DNA of 64,000 nt from Takakia lepidozioides (Eukaryota > Streptophyta > Takakiopsida > Takakiales > Takakiaceae), in the NCBI GenBank assembly GCA_030704615.1, contig CM060731.1, positions 25,668,001 to 25,732,000 on the forward strand, written 5' to 3'. Positions 10,993 through 19,614 of this stretch are shown here, piece by piece. The position numbers and the translations under genes were made by a program. Numbering within the stretch: position 1 is the stretch's first letter; every line of letters starts with the position of its first letter. Below the pieces are notes generated by a model. The model searched no databases and had not been told where the DNA came from. It worked only from the letters and a program-made list of their open reading frames with translations.

Positions 10993-11592
10993 GTGTACCC
11001 AGGGTTAAAAGAGGTAGGCCAGGTATTGAACGTTCTGATTGCCATGAAACAGAACCAACAGTATTTGAGCAGATCCTTCACGGAGGAAATACTCAAAGGC
11101 CTGAAGGGACAAGAGGTACAATGGGCGGACATAATGTACAACGCACTAGTAGAGGAGATGAAAAGATTACAAGGTACTACCGCAAAGTCTCCTATAATAG
11201 TGTCTGGCCCAATCATTGCTCAAATAATCCTTGATTCTGGCATACTTAATGCGCACGAAAGAAAGGAAATGGGAGTGTTTGAGCCAGCAACAACTGCAAT
11301 GGAAGAGCAAGGCTCTTCACACAGTGAGGGTGGACTAGCAGGGCAACCTGAGACTAAGAGGCAGAGACGGGGAAAGACTGTGTGGCGGATCCACTGGCTT
11401 CACGGATTCCGCATGATAATGTTTCCGAAGCTCATGGCCAGGAAGGGGCACAGCAGCACAGAGAAATGCTATTACTGGAAGCAGGACCTTCAGAGAGGGA
11501 GGAGGAAGTTACTTCTGCATCACAACCATCACAGCCACCTGAACGACTTGTCACAAGGTCACAAGTTATCCATGCAGCTCAACCAGAAATAA
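10993..11592 (+). CDS. Accessory ORF 2 of the first gypsy element (probably continuous with ORF 1)
   Basis: 199 codons. The first 90 (YPGLKEVGQVLNVLIAMKQN ... FTEEILKGLKGQEVQWADIM ... IIVSGPIIAQIILDSGILN) look like a folded helical domain. The layout resembles the N-terminal domain of accessory ORFs in plant gypsy elements, where a conserved 'G...I..L+...G+L' block occurs. From about residue 130 the reading is in a shadow frame of the coiled-coil ORF that starts at 11382, so the real protein probably shifts frame there. Confidence 0.5.
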   Translation: MYPGLKEVGQVLNVLIAMKQNQQYLSRSFTEEILKGLKGQEVQWADIMYNALVEEMKRLQGTTAKSPIIVSGPIIAQIILDSGILNAHERKEMGVFEPATTAMEEQGSSHSEGGLAGQPETKRQRRGKTVWRIHWLHGFRMIMFPKLMARKGHSSTEKCYYWKQDLQRGRRKLLLHHNHHSHLNDLSQGHKLSMQLNQK

Positions 11593-12806
11593 TTGATTTG
11601 GAAAGAGAAGGGTTAGATATTCCAACTACAGAACAGATAGTGGCAGAAATAGAGAAGGGGGACCTTCTCTATGAATATTCTGGTCTGGTCAAGGAGACAG
11701 AAATCCCAGAGGTGCAACAGTTGCCCAAGGGAAATCCTGAGGTGCATATAATACACACACCTGTGACGGAGGTACCACAGGCGGAAGGTCATGACACTGT
11801 AGCACCGGTGATAGATGAAGTAGTTCAGGAAGAAAATCCGGTGGGACAATGGCCTGAATGGTTAGTGAGGCATCACACTGTTGAAGATCAGGAGGAACAG
11901 CAGCAACCTCACCATGATGACCCTCAACAGGCAATGCTGATGAGTTCCATAGGCAGGACACTTAATTTGTTGGGGACTTATGTCAAATCCCATGTTCCAA
12001 TTACCCAATTGACAGCCTTGAGAGAGGAACTCAGGAAGGAGTTTGAGGCTCGACTAGCCACTGAGTGTGCAAACAAGGTCGATGAAGAGGTCACTCTCAA
12101 GATGAAGCAGGACTTGGGAAATACAGAAATGGCTTTGCAATTGGCCAAGGAACAATTGATTGAGGCAGGCCTCGCGCAAGACCAGTTGCACGAAGCACAT
12201 AAGCAACAGCTATACCAAATGCAGGTGCAGCATGAAAGCAAGTTGCAAGAACTGAATGCACTACATACGGAGTTGCAGACAGTGCATAACAGGATGGCGA
12301 TACAATGTGCTACATTCACAACTATGCTTGACCAATCTACAAAAGAAATAAACAGTCAAGCGGAAAAATGTACGAAGGCAGAAGAAGAGAATGTTGAGCA
12401 AATGAAGCTCATTGTCGATATGAAGAATACAATCTGTCGTAATGAAGATACTTTCAAGCAATACAGGCAGATTGAAGCTGATCAAGAGAAGCACATCGTG
12501 GAGTTGCAACAAACCATCATGGCCAATAGAAATGAAATCGCAGTCAATAACAAGGCTTGGAAGGAAGCCAATAATCTACTTGCTGCTTATGCGCAATTGG
12601 TTGAACCTCAGGCGAAGCGCATGGAGGCTTTACAACAGCAGTTGGAATTGTACAAGCTAAGAGAGGAGCAAACTCTCAGGAAAACCACAAGCAACTTGGT
12701 GGATAACAGCCTTATGCAGGTCTGGTTAGCACAAGGGCCAGTAGAGGGCAAAGCACCACGGAAGCTCACCCAGAGCGAGATGAATGAGCTCAGGCTGCAG
12801 GTGTAG
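11382..12806 (+). CDS. Long coiled-coil accessory protein of the first gypsy element
   Basis: 474 codons. Residues 1-190 are acidic and proline-containing. From about 200 to 460 there is an almost unbroken coiled coil rich in E, Q, K and L with heptad spacing (for example EVTLKMKQDLGNTEMALQLA and EAHKQQLYQMQVQHESKLQE). It stops at a TAG; the same coiled-coil character continues from 12810 in the next ORF, so the native protein probably spanned both. No envelope-like signal peptide or cleavage site is seen. Function unknown; a structural or trafficking role is only a guess. Confidence 0.65.
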   Translation: MADPLASRIPHDNVSEAHGQEGAQQHREMLLLEAGPSEREEEVTSASQPSQPPERLVTRSQVIHAAQPEIIDLEREGLDIPTTEQIVAEIEKGDLLYEYSGLVKETEIPEVQQLPKGNPEVHIIHTPVTEVPQAEGHDTVAPVIDEVVQEENPVGQWPEWLVRHHTVEDQEEQQQPHHDDPQQAMLMSSIGRTLNLLGTYVKSHVPITQLTALREELRKEFEARLATECANKVDEEVTLKMKQDLGNTEMALQLAKEQLIEAGLAQDQLHEAHKQQLYQMQVQHESKLQELNALHTELQTVHNRMAIQCATFTTMLDQSTKEINSQAEKCTKAEEENVEQMKLIVDMKNTICRNEDTFKQYRQIEADQEKHIVELQQTIMANRNEIAVNNKAWKEANNLLAAYAQLVEPQAKRMEALQQQLELYKLREEQTLRKTTSNLVDNSLMQVWLAQGPVEGKAPRKLTQSEMNELRLQV

Positions 12807-12887
12807 AACATTGCCACAACTACTATAGACAATGTCTATAGTAGGATAGCAGAGTTACAAGAGGATGTAGACGGACTCCAGACTCAA

Positions 12888-13595
12888 GTGGAAGACCTCA
12901 CTTCAAACATCGACCAAAGAGTCTATATCCCTCAGGAACAGCTAATGGCTTCTTATTTACAAGCCCGAACTTTGGCTTTTCAGTCTTCACAGGAGGTGCA
13001 GGAGATGCCAATGATACAAAAGCCAGTACCACCACCACCACAACAAGTCACTGTACCAATAGCTGAACCTGTGGTTACTACAACCACACCACAGCCACCA
13101 CAGCCGGAGGTTGTACATGGACTCATTTATACCAAGACCAAGGAGATAGCAAGTATTGTCATGGGGTGCGGGTTATACTACGCTGCTTGTTTTCTGGTAC
13201 GTTACCACATTGAGCAACAAAAGATGCAAGCACGCTTTCTGAGTTATTCCAGTGGAGATCATTGGGTATTACCTTCGGTGCCACCTCATATGTACCTATA
13301 TGACCCAAAAGTTATGATGCAAAAGGATTCTCAAATTCGTTCATGGTTTCAAGCGGCCTGGAACCATTTGTCAACACAGAAATTTGGCATTGATGACATT
13401 TTCTATAAGGGACATGTGGCATGGAAGTACTTGCACGCTGCACCAGTAATTGGTACCCCACTCACCTGGACAGACAAGGAGCTCAGTGTCTACACCAATT
13501 TTGCTGTTCAGCGGTTACACAAAGTTGTAAAATACAAACTTCCAGACATGGTTGGACAACATTGTATGCCCCAGATGATTCCACAAAAAGTTTGA
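12888..13595 (+). CDS. C-terminal accessory ORF of the first gypsy element
   Basis: 235 codons. It begins in coiled coil (MEDLTSNIDQRVYIPQEQLM), passes through a proline/threonine linker (KPVPPPPQQV ... TTTPQPPQPE) and ends in a folded-looking domain of about 150 residues. That domain includes a hydrophobic stretch (IASIVMGCGLYYAACFLV) that could be buried or membrane-spanning. Aromatic-rich blocks follow (SGDHWVLPSVPPHMYLYDPK, WNHLSTQKFGIDDIFYKGHV). I do not recognise the family. Confidence 0.55.
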   Translation: MEDLTSNIDQRVYIPQEQLMASYLQARTLAFQSSQEVQEMPMIQKPVPPPPQQVTVPIAEPVVTTTTPQPPQPEVVHGLIYTKTKEIASIVMGCGLYYAACFLVRYHIEQQKMQARFLSYSSGDHWVLPSVPPHMYLYDPKVMMQKDSQIRSWFQAAWNHLSTQKFGIDDIFYKGHVAWKYLHAAPVIGTPLTWTDKELSVYTNFAVQRLHKVVKYKLPDMVGQHCMPQMIPQKV

Positions 13596-13889
13596 AAATT
13601 AAAACACCGGAGAGGCGATGAGGATTCTGATACAACTGTTTCTTCACCGAATTCTTTTGACATGGGAGAAGACTATGCAATTCAGATGGCAGAGAAGAAG
13701 CGACGGGGGTCTCCTATGCCGGAAAGGTTACCTCGATATCAGCCTCCAGAGGGCCTCACTTATCCAGGTAGTGATCAACCATCTCCGTCAACCAGAGACA
13801 GACCTCGGGCTCGTACACACAGTCCGCCACGAAACTCTCAACGTCAAGAAGGTGCTCACTCACAAAGGTTTGCTAGTTGAAATCAGTTT

Positions 13890-13904
13890 GAGAGGGGGAA
13901 GGGG
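13890..13904 (+). promoter_or_regulatory. Polypurine tract
   Basis: GAGAGGGGGAAGGGG ends three bases before the 3' LTR. This is the expected plus-strand primer of an LTR retrotransposon. Confidence 0.88.
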
Positions 13905-13907
13905 TAA

Positions 13908-14934
13908 TGTTAGAGGACTGTCGGGGACTTAGACACTTATACGGGATCTGTAGGGTACCCTTAATTTTTGCACAGACTTAGACCAACAGGAGCCTTAAGG
14001 GTGACAGCAGCGCACTGTAGAGGGGGGTTACACAGCCCGTCACAGTCGTCACAGTCGTCACAGCCAACACAGCCAACACAGCCCGTCATAGTCGTCACAG
14101 CAGACACAGCCAACACAGCTCGTCACAGTCGTCACAGCAGACACAGCCAACACAGCCCGTCACAGTCGTCACAGCAGACACAGCCAACACAGCCCGTCAC
14201 AGTCGTCACAGCAGACACAGCCGACACAGCCAGTCACAGCCCGACACAGCCAAACACAGTCGCACAGCCAGTCACAGCCCGTCACAGTTTCACACAGCCA
14301 GTCACAGCTTGACACAGCTGTCACGATCATAGGGAACGAAGAGTAGGACAGGGAACGACTGTGGGGAACAACACCTGCGAAGGGAACATGTTAATTCACA
14401 GACCACGGTTAGTGAGGGAAACGGTTAGAACCGCGGATAGGAAGATAAAGGGAGAAACGGGGATTCAGAAGGGGACTTCTGGGTGATAGAGGAGAGGGGA
14501 TGGGGCAGAGATGAAGAACGGAAGTGAAGATAGAGAGATGATGAGTAGATGCTTGATATATGCAAGGCTGTAATGATATTGTAGAGTAGATTAGAGACAC
14601 AATGGCTTCAGCCTGATACCTGATAAATCATAATCGGATACTTTTACGATACAATCACACTGTGTAGAGAGATCTGAGTGAAGCTGTGGAATGAATGGAT
14701 GAGTTGATGGAATCCAATACATTGATAAAGCAAACTGATACTTAATTATCAATGGTAAGATAGTTAACATGAATACCAAAAGGGAAACAAATAGGAAACA
14801 CCCCCATGATACACTAGCTGTAGGTCATGACTGATTGTTCTGCGCAGGCTGAGTACTTAGAGATTTCCAACTCTTCAATCTTGGAGTTTCCGCCTCGAAT
14901 AGCGAAGGGATGGGTGAGTAAAAGCCGCGCGACA
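13908..14934 (+). repeat. 3' LTR of the first gypsy element
   Basis: 1027 bp, TGTTAG...GCGCGACA. It contains a longer tandem array (about 14030-14310) with a unit close to 37 bp (CCCGTCACAGTCGTCACAGC followed by 17 more bases). It is followed by the second GTCCC copy at 14935-14939. Confidence 0.92.
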
Positions 14935-15137
14935 GTCCCTGCATCAGAGAGGAAGTTATTAAAGAACCCGAACACCCAACTCCAGTAGTTGTCCTCGAAT
15001 TTGTTCCAGCCTGGCGTCTTGCCCTTTGGAAGAACTTCTGGCACAGCCTGGCCATCCGGGATGTCGAGAATGACAATGTCGGCCGCATATGTTTTCTGCA
15101 CACCGCACACGAAGGTGGGACCTGTGCTCACCTGCAA
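14935..15137 (-). pseudogene. Methyltransferase-like exon of the interrupted host gene
   Basis: Minus-strand reading: VSTGPTFVCGVQKTYAADIV, ILDIPDGQAVPEVLPKGKTPG, then YWSWVFGFFNNFLSDAGT at the insertion edge. 'AADIVILDIPDG' sits where methyltransferases have the D-P-P-Y loop after a hydrophobic strand, and the following 'LSDAGTLLLF' fits the next strand. The catalytic tetrapeptide is not a canonical DPPY, so activity is doubtful. It belongs with the exons up to about 18.6 kb. Confidence 0.45.
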
Positions 15138-15239
15138 CAGATATGTTTTTTATAAGAACGATGGCAAGAATGTTTTCAAAGAACGAGACTGAAATACTGC
15201 CAACGAAACTTTCAGAGAAAAAGGAAAGAAACTGGAATT

Positions 15240-15700
15240 CTCACCAGATTGAGGAATGAGATTATATTGTCCCAGGTAGGCGAAGGCACCCCAATGTATC
15301 CTCTCTTTCAACTCTGCATCATTGACAGCCAACCCTCATTAACAATTTTCATATCTCCTGCCGAATCGGAACGGGAAGGGTGTGGCTTGGCATCGAACAC
15401 ACACTGAACAGTGCGGGTATATCTTCCAGCAGTAAAGTCTTGCCCACTCTCCATCTCCTTTTCTTTCTCCTTCCCCTTGTCCTTTTCCTTCTCTTTGGAC
15501 TTGTCTTTGTCCTTTGGCTTTGCTGGTGAGATGGCTATGACATCAACAGCCTTGTCTTTTGGTTTGCGGCCCGTCTTCTTTCTCTTCTGCGGCGTTCCCT
15601 GAGCATCAGGCTCCTTGGCAGCCAATGTTGCTATGTTTCGTTGGTACTCTTCGTCAGTCAAAGGCGCCAGCATCTCAATATTATTGTTCAAGTATTTCAT
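15240..15700 (-). CDS. Exons of the interrupted host gene, lysine-rich part
   Basis: The frame reads MKYLNNNIEMLAPLTDEEYQ, then a basic linker with K/E/D repeats (KPKDKDKSKEKEKDKGKEKE), then FTAGRYTRTVQCVFDAKPHP and KIVNEGWLSMMQS. A further short exon (NDAELKERIHWGAFAYLGQY) lies at about 15255-15325. The linker could be a nuclear localisation region. Intact frame, no frameshift within the main exon. Confidence 0.5.
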
Positions 15701-15703
15701 ATA

Positions 15704-15898
15704 CTATTCTTGAAAGGTCGTGTGCTCCGGTGGGCAGTCAAGGTACCACCCACAGTCTTTGAAGTGAGAAAGACTCCAGTCCTTCAATATCCCTGCAGTA
15801 TACATGGTTGGATCGTTTGCAGGGTCCGACCACATGTCAAGATAGTCTGGAATTCCGCTCAGGTGATTTCGTTCCATAAGCACATATTTCGTGTACAT
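15704..15898 (-). CDS. Exon of the interrupted host gene
   Basis: The open frame includes PDYLDMWSDPANDPTMYTAG and ILKDWSLSHFKDCGWYLDCP, then PPEHTTFQE, and runs almost directly into the downstream segment at 15700. It has the composition of a folded protein and is in order with the neighbouring exons. No named domain recognised. Confidence 0.45.
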   Translation of the reverse strand: MYTKYVLMERNHLSGIPDYLDMWSDPANDPTMYTAGILKDWSLSHFKDCGWYLDCPPEHTTFQE

Positions 15899-16019
15899 GC
15901 AAAATAGGAGATAAATCCCAACCCAACAAAGCGCTCAGTGAGTAAGATGCAAGTAGAACAGAATGAAAAAAACATAAAATGAACACCTCCAAGGACCTTT
16001 CAGGACCACACGACTGCTC

Positions 16020-16790
16020 CGGATGTGAATGTCGTCAACGCCATTCAAGACATTCCATTCAATGATACTGTAAATACACCCTAATCCACGTGAATGCAAA
16101 CTATCGTTTTGGAATGACACAGACATCGAAGTGAATGTCGTCAACGACATTCACTTTGGATTTGTGAATACACTCCCAATCAAGCCTAATTATTCCTCAA
16201 ATGAAGCAAAATCAAAGGATGGAAATCATAAACTCGAGTAAGGAACCCTCCCGGAAAACTCAATGCACATTCATAACGAACATATCACTGAGGACCTCAC
16301 AACAACACTGTATGTGAATGACGTCAACGCCATTCACAAAAATACCAACAAGGAACCAATTACTTAGCTCCCAATCCATGTAAATTCAAATTGTCGTTGG
16401 TGAATAATACAGAGACAGAAGTGAATGTCGTCAACGACATTCACTTTGGATTTATCATAACACAGCTTATCAAGCCTCCAGATTCCTCGCAAGAGGCAAA
16501 AACAATGCAGAACAACTGAATGTCTGCATTGACATTCAGCAAAATGAAGTGAGGAACCCTCACTGTAAACTCTATGGACATTACAAAAATTTACATAACT
16601 CTGAGGACCTCTCAACAACTCCGGATGTGAATGTCGTCAACGCCATTCAAGGACATTATCAATTCTAATCAAGGACACTATAATTACACCCTTAGATCCT
16701 AACCAGGTGAATTCATATACTCGCTTAAGAATGACTCAGACAAAGAAGTGAATGTCGTCAACGACATTCAATCTGGATCTATGATTGCAA
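16020..16790. repeat. Array of 22-bp palindromes in roughly 300-bp repeat units (intron-like)
   Basis: Seven copies of TGAATGTCGTCAACGACATTCA or close variants lie at 16026, 16132, 16315, 16422, 16517, 16628 and 16749 (each 22 bp). Apart from the two central bases the full-match copies are perfect palindromes. Flanking sequence also repeats ('gaagtgaatg', 'ctttggattt', 'aggaaccctc', 'gaggacctc'), giving a larger unit of 289-313 bp. The stretch lies between exons of the minus-strand gene. More diverged relatives (GTGAACGGCGTTAACGACAA and similar) lie at about 18639, 18755 and 18837. Confidence 0.8.
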
Positions 16791-16794
16791 TCCT

Positions 16795-17078
16795 TATGAA
16801 GCCACATTTTTTCCCAAAAAAAACAGTAGAGCTTCCAGTATGATAGTGCACCTGTACACAACTCGCATCATGGCCCACTCTCCTCCAACTTGACTGTCAA
16901 AATCGTTGGACCGTAAAATGTTACCATCTTTGGAGAACTCCCGGAAAAAACGGTATCTCCAGGTGAGACCTCTCCACTTCCTTATGTATGCCTCCAATGA
17001 CATTTGGGGAGGGGAAACAATCGAAATGTTCAGGTCCTTCAAAGTCTGATCCAGCACAATGACGGCGCGCTTTTCGAG
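16795..17078 (-). CDS. Exon of the interrupted host gene
   Basis: A minus-strand exon starts after a good acceptor (atttgcag) at 17078/17079 and reads LEKRAVIVLDQTLKDLNISI, then PPQMSLEAYIRKWRGLTWRY and RFFREFSKDGNILRS, ending near GGEWAMMRVVYR. The W-R-Y-R-F-F-R-E-F block looks strongly constrained. Function not known. Confidence 0.5.
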
Positions 17079-17224
17079 CTGCAAATTGTATATTTGTCAG
17101 AATTGCAAATAAAATACTCATCACATACTTGAAGAAAGAAAACGGCATATATGAATACACACCTGACTCCAAAATGTAGCCTTGTGGAGCCAGTTATCAA
17201 ACACCAAATCACTGATTCCTTCCA

Positions 17225-17601
17225 CCTTTGTGCCAGGCTGTATGGTGCTCTTTGGGAACTGATTCAAGTACTGTTTGATCTGAGTTCCATATCTCCAGCC
17301 ACCTTATTTTTGTTTGTGGGTCGACCATCGATATGGCCAGCCGGTGCAATTTCTCCTGCTGCATCTCCGGATGCACATGCTTGTCATAGTGTGTTTTGAT
17401 CTGCTGAAGGAACTCAGAACCAAGTCCAGGATCTACTATTCTAAGCTGCTTTCTGAAGGCGGACATCAATTTGGTTCTTCGCATTTCAAACTCCTTCTTT
17501 ATTGCAGCTTCCACACCCTTTGATGTCCTTAGTTCCTCTGGTGTAGTGCTGTAATATTCGGATTTTCCCTTCTCAGCTGCCTCTGCCAGTTCTTGCTGCA
17601 T
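17225..17601 (-). CDS. Exon of the interrupted host gene
   Basis: The frame reads QQELAEAAEKGKSEYYSTTP, then IKKEFEMRRTKLMSAFRKQL and MVDPQTKIRWLEIWNSDQTV, and ends at a probable donor (cacaaag|gtgg) near 17228. The middle is helical and basic. It lies in order between the DGNHR exon and the exon at 16.8-17.1 kb. Confidence 0.5.
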
Positions 17602-17962
17602 TGATTCAAGTAGTGATTAGCACCGAAGGGACTACAAACATGTATTCGAAAAGTAAACTGAGTACAGACTCGGGCTTACTGCATACATGTACTCCAGAAA
17701 CGCCTCTCGTGTCAAAGAATACCAAGTGCCTACAGCTCTTCATGTTTCGCACATCTTGATTATATTGGGTGGGAGTACTGTCCGAAAATCATCCAGCTTC
17801 ATCAGACCAATCCTCTGAATTCGGAATTGTGTGTGGACCAAGCTTGTTGTCACATGCGATTTCTCTGTCGATATGCAAAAACATTGGAAACATTGCATTC
17901 CTTAACACTGTTTTTTGGGGATTAATAAGACACTACAGAGGGAATGAAATCTCCTGGATGAC

Positions 17963-18586
17963 TTACTTGTTCACGTTGTGCATAGCTATAAGAAGCCTAG
18001 CGATGTCGTTTCCAGGATCCAAAACCATTGCCTCCACAGCAACATGCTTGTCTTTGTCTTTCGCATGGTGTTTCTGAATGTATCCCATCCATGCCAGCAA
18101 TCGGTGGTTGCCGTCCCAGACGTAGAACATGTGGTTGCAGAATTGCTGGGTGTTCTTTCCCATCATGAGGCCCAGCTCGAACTCATTAGCATCTTTCCAG
18201 CACTCATCCCAGTTATCACTGATCTCTGGAGACACTAATGTGCTTTTCCCATTTATATCCGTCAGTGACACATAAAAAACTTGTGCACCAAGTCTATATC
18301 CATGCACAAAATCACTCTCCAATTTTGTTGTGTCATGGGAAAGAGGTGGACGCACAACATGCATAGATATCATCCGGCACAGAGGGATGTCCAGACGCCC
18401 TCCAGATACGAGCATGTCCCTTATAACCTCCTGAGAGTTTACCTTCTGGAATGACATGAGTTCTTTCACCTTGTCAAGGTAGTGCACTTCAGATTCATTT
18501 GCTTCATCTGTATTCTCTGAGCTTTTTCCGGACTCGTCCCCATCTCCAGATCCTTTCCCCTCTGATCCAGTAGGCTTGGACCTCAC
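17963..18586 (-). CDS. ParB-like (DGNHR) exon of the interrupted host gene
   Basis: 207 codons. After a Ser/Glu-rich acidic start the frame gives VNSQEVIRDMLVSGGRLDIP, later FYVWDGNHRLLAWMGYIQKH and VEAMVLDPGNDIARLLIAMH. 'DGNHRLLAW' matches the D-G-x-H-R box of ParB/sulfiredoxin-fold domains, which in prokaryotes are often joined to DNA methyltransferases. The exon ends at a strong donor (acaa|gtaagt). I recall similar unnamed proteins with a VWDGNHR box in streptophytes, but cannot search here. The first exon may lie at 19384-19614 (minus). Confidence 0.55.
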   Translation of the reverse strand: MRSKPTGSEGKGSGDGDESGKSSENTDEANESEVHYLDKVKELMSFQKVNSQEVIRDMLVSGGRLDIPLCRMISMHVVRPPLSHDTTKLESDFVHGYRLGAQVFYVSLTDINGKSTLVSPEISDNWDECWKDANEFELGLMMGKNTQQFCNHMFYVWDGNHRLLAWMGYIQKHHAKDKDKHVAVEAMVLDPGNDIARLLIAMHNVNK

Positions 18587-19383
18587 AGTTTTCTACACGA
18601 TGCCATTCAATTCTGACCGAGTAATTTGCAAATAGTGAACGGTGGTAACGACCATCACTCTGTCTCCAAGAAACTCACTATGAATGGTGTGAAACAATTC
18701 AGCACAATCTACACAAGCAAAGCTGATCCTGCCGTATTCAAAACAAAAGCGAGAGCGATAGTGAACGGCGTTAACGACAATCACAAAAGATAAGGACCTG
18801 CCGGATCGGTGTCATGTAATGACATATATGTTTAAGTGATTGGCAGCAACGACATTCAGTATAGTATAGGGCGGACAGTAAGTGCAGATTATTCAGATTG
18901 ACTCCATTGTGATTACCGTCGCCAGCATGGGAAGAGGAAGGACTGCTTGAAAGGCAATCAGACAGACTGTATGATCTGAACAACGATGATTGACGGTACC
19001 GTCAGTCACCCACTCATTGTGCGGTAAACCCTTAGCAGAGGAGTAGAAAGCAAATCACCGTTGTGATGGTCGGTAGCGACAATCCCTGTCTGGGACATTC
19101 CACTCAATCTCTATGCAGATCTTCAACAATGAAATGTAAGTTAGAGAAAACTTATTGGCGCCTTCTTAGGTTTTGAAATTGGATCCCCTTCTGCAGCTTT
19201 CCTCTTCCCTCTCACATCTGCTGGAATTTATGTCTGCTCTAGGGTTTCTGGACCTTCTCCCGGTTCGGCGTTCCTCGTGCTTCCACCTCCTTCAGTGTCC
19301 CTGCGAGTCATCTCTGCATCCACAGGCTGGCGCACTCTTATCGCCGACTGTGTCACAGCCGCTGCCTCAGTCTCCGTCTGCTC

Positions 19384-19614
19384 TTACTTGTGTCTAAACT
19401 GTTGTATGAATAATTGTGTTTTGGCATCTTGTTGTGGCTTTTCCAGGGGATTGATCTCCTGCGCGTTCACCTGCTGCCTTGGCCCTGTGTTCTCCAACAA
19501 ACGACGCCTCGTCATTTGTTCTCTTGCTCTGCGTCTCTCTCTAAGGGAAGTAAAATAAAGAGACTTTCTTCTCTTTCGTATTGTAGAAGGAACCCTCTCC
19601 AGCTTGACTACCAC
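19384..19614 (-). CDS. Possible basic first exon of the interrupted host gene
   Basis: The minus-strand frame MVVKLERVPSTIRKRRKSLY ... RERRRAREQMTRRRLLENTG is strongly basic and ends at a GTAAGA donor-like site (cacaa|gtaaga). It could be an N-terminal exon with a nuclear localisation signal. It could equally be chance; the region on the plus strand is C/T-rich, which favours spurious basic frames on the other strand. Confidence 0.25.
   Translation of the reverse strand: MVVKLERVPSTIRKRRKSLYFTSLRERRRAREQMTRRRLLENTGPRQQVNAQEINPLEKPQQDAKTQLFIQQFRHK

Larger units (their letters stand above)
1939..14934 (+). mobile_element. Ty3/gypsy-like LTR retrotransposon, full-length, with accessory 3' ORFs
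   Basis: Both LTRs start TGTTAG and end GCGCGACA, are flanked by GTCCC duplications, and enclose PBS, gag, protease, reverse transcriptase, RNase H, integrase and a polypurine tract in that order. RT and RNase H before integrase is the Ty3/gypsy order. About 3.9 kb between integrase and PPT encodes extra proteins, including a long coiled coil, as in some plant Tat/Athila-type elements; I cannot place the lineage. The gag-RT part is split by many frameshifts while the RNase H-integrase ORF (723 codons) and the 474-codon accessory ORF are open. The element lies inside the 3' part of a minus-strand host gene. Confidence 0.92.

Noticed and set aside
12888..13595. Retroviral envelope protein
   Set aside because: No signal peptide, cleavage site, fusion peptide or C-terminal anchor is visible; the single hydrophobic stretch lies mid-protein.
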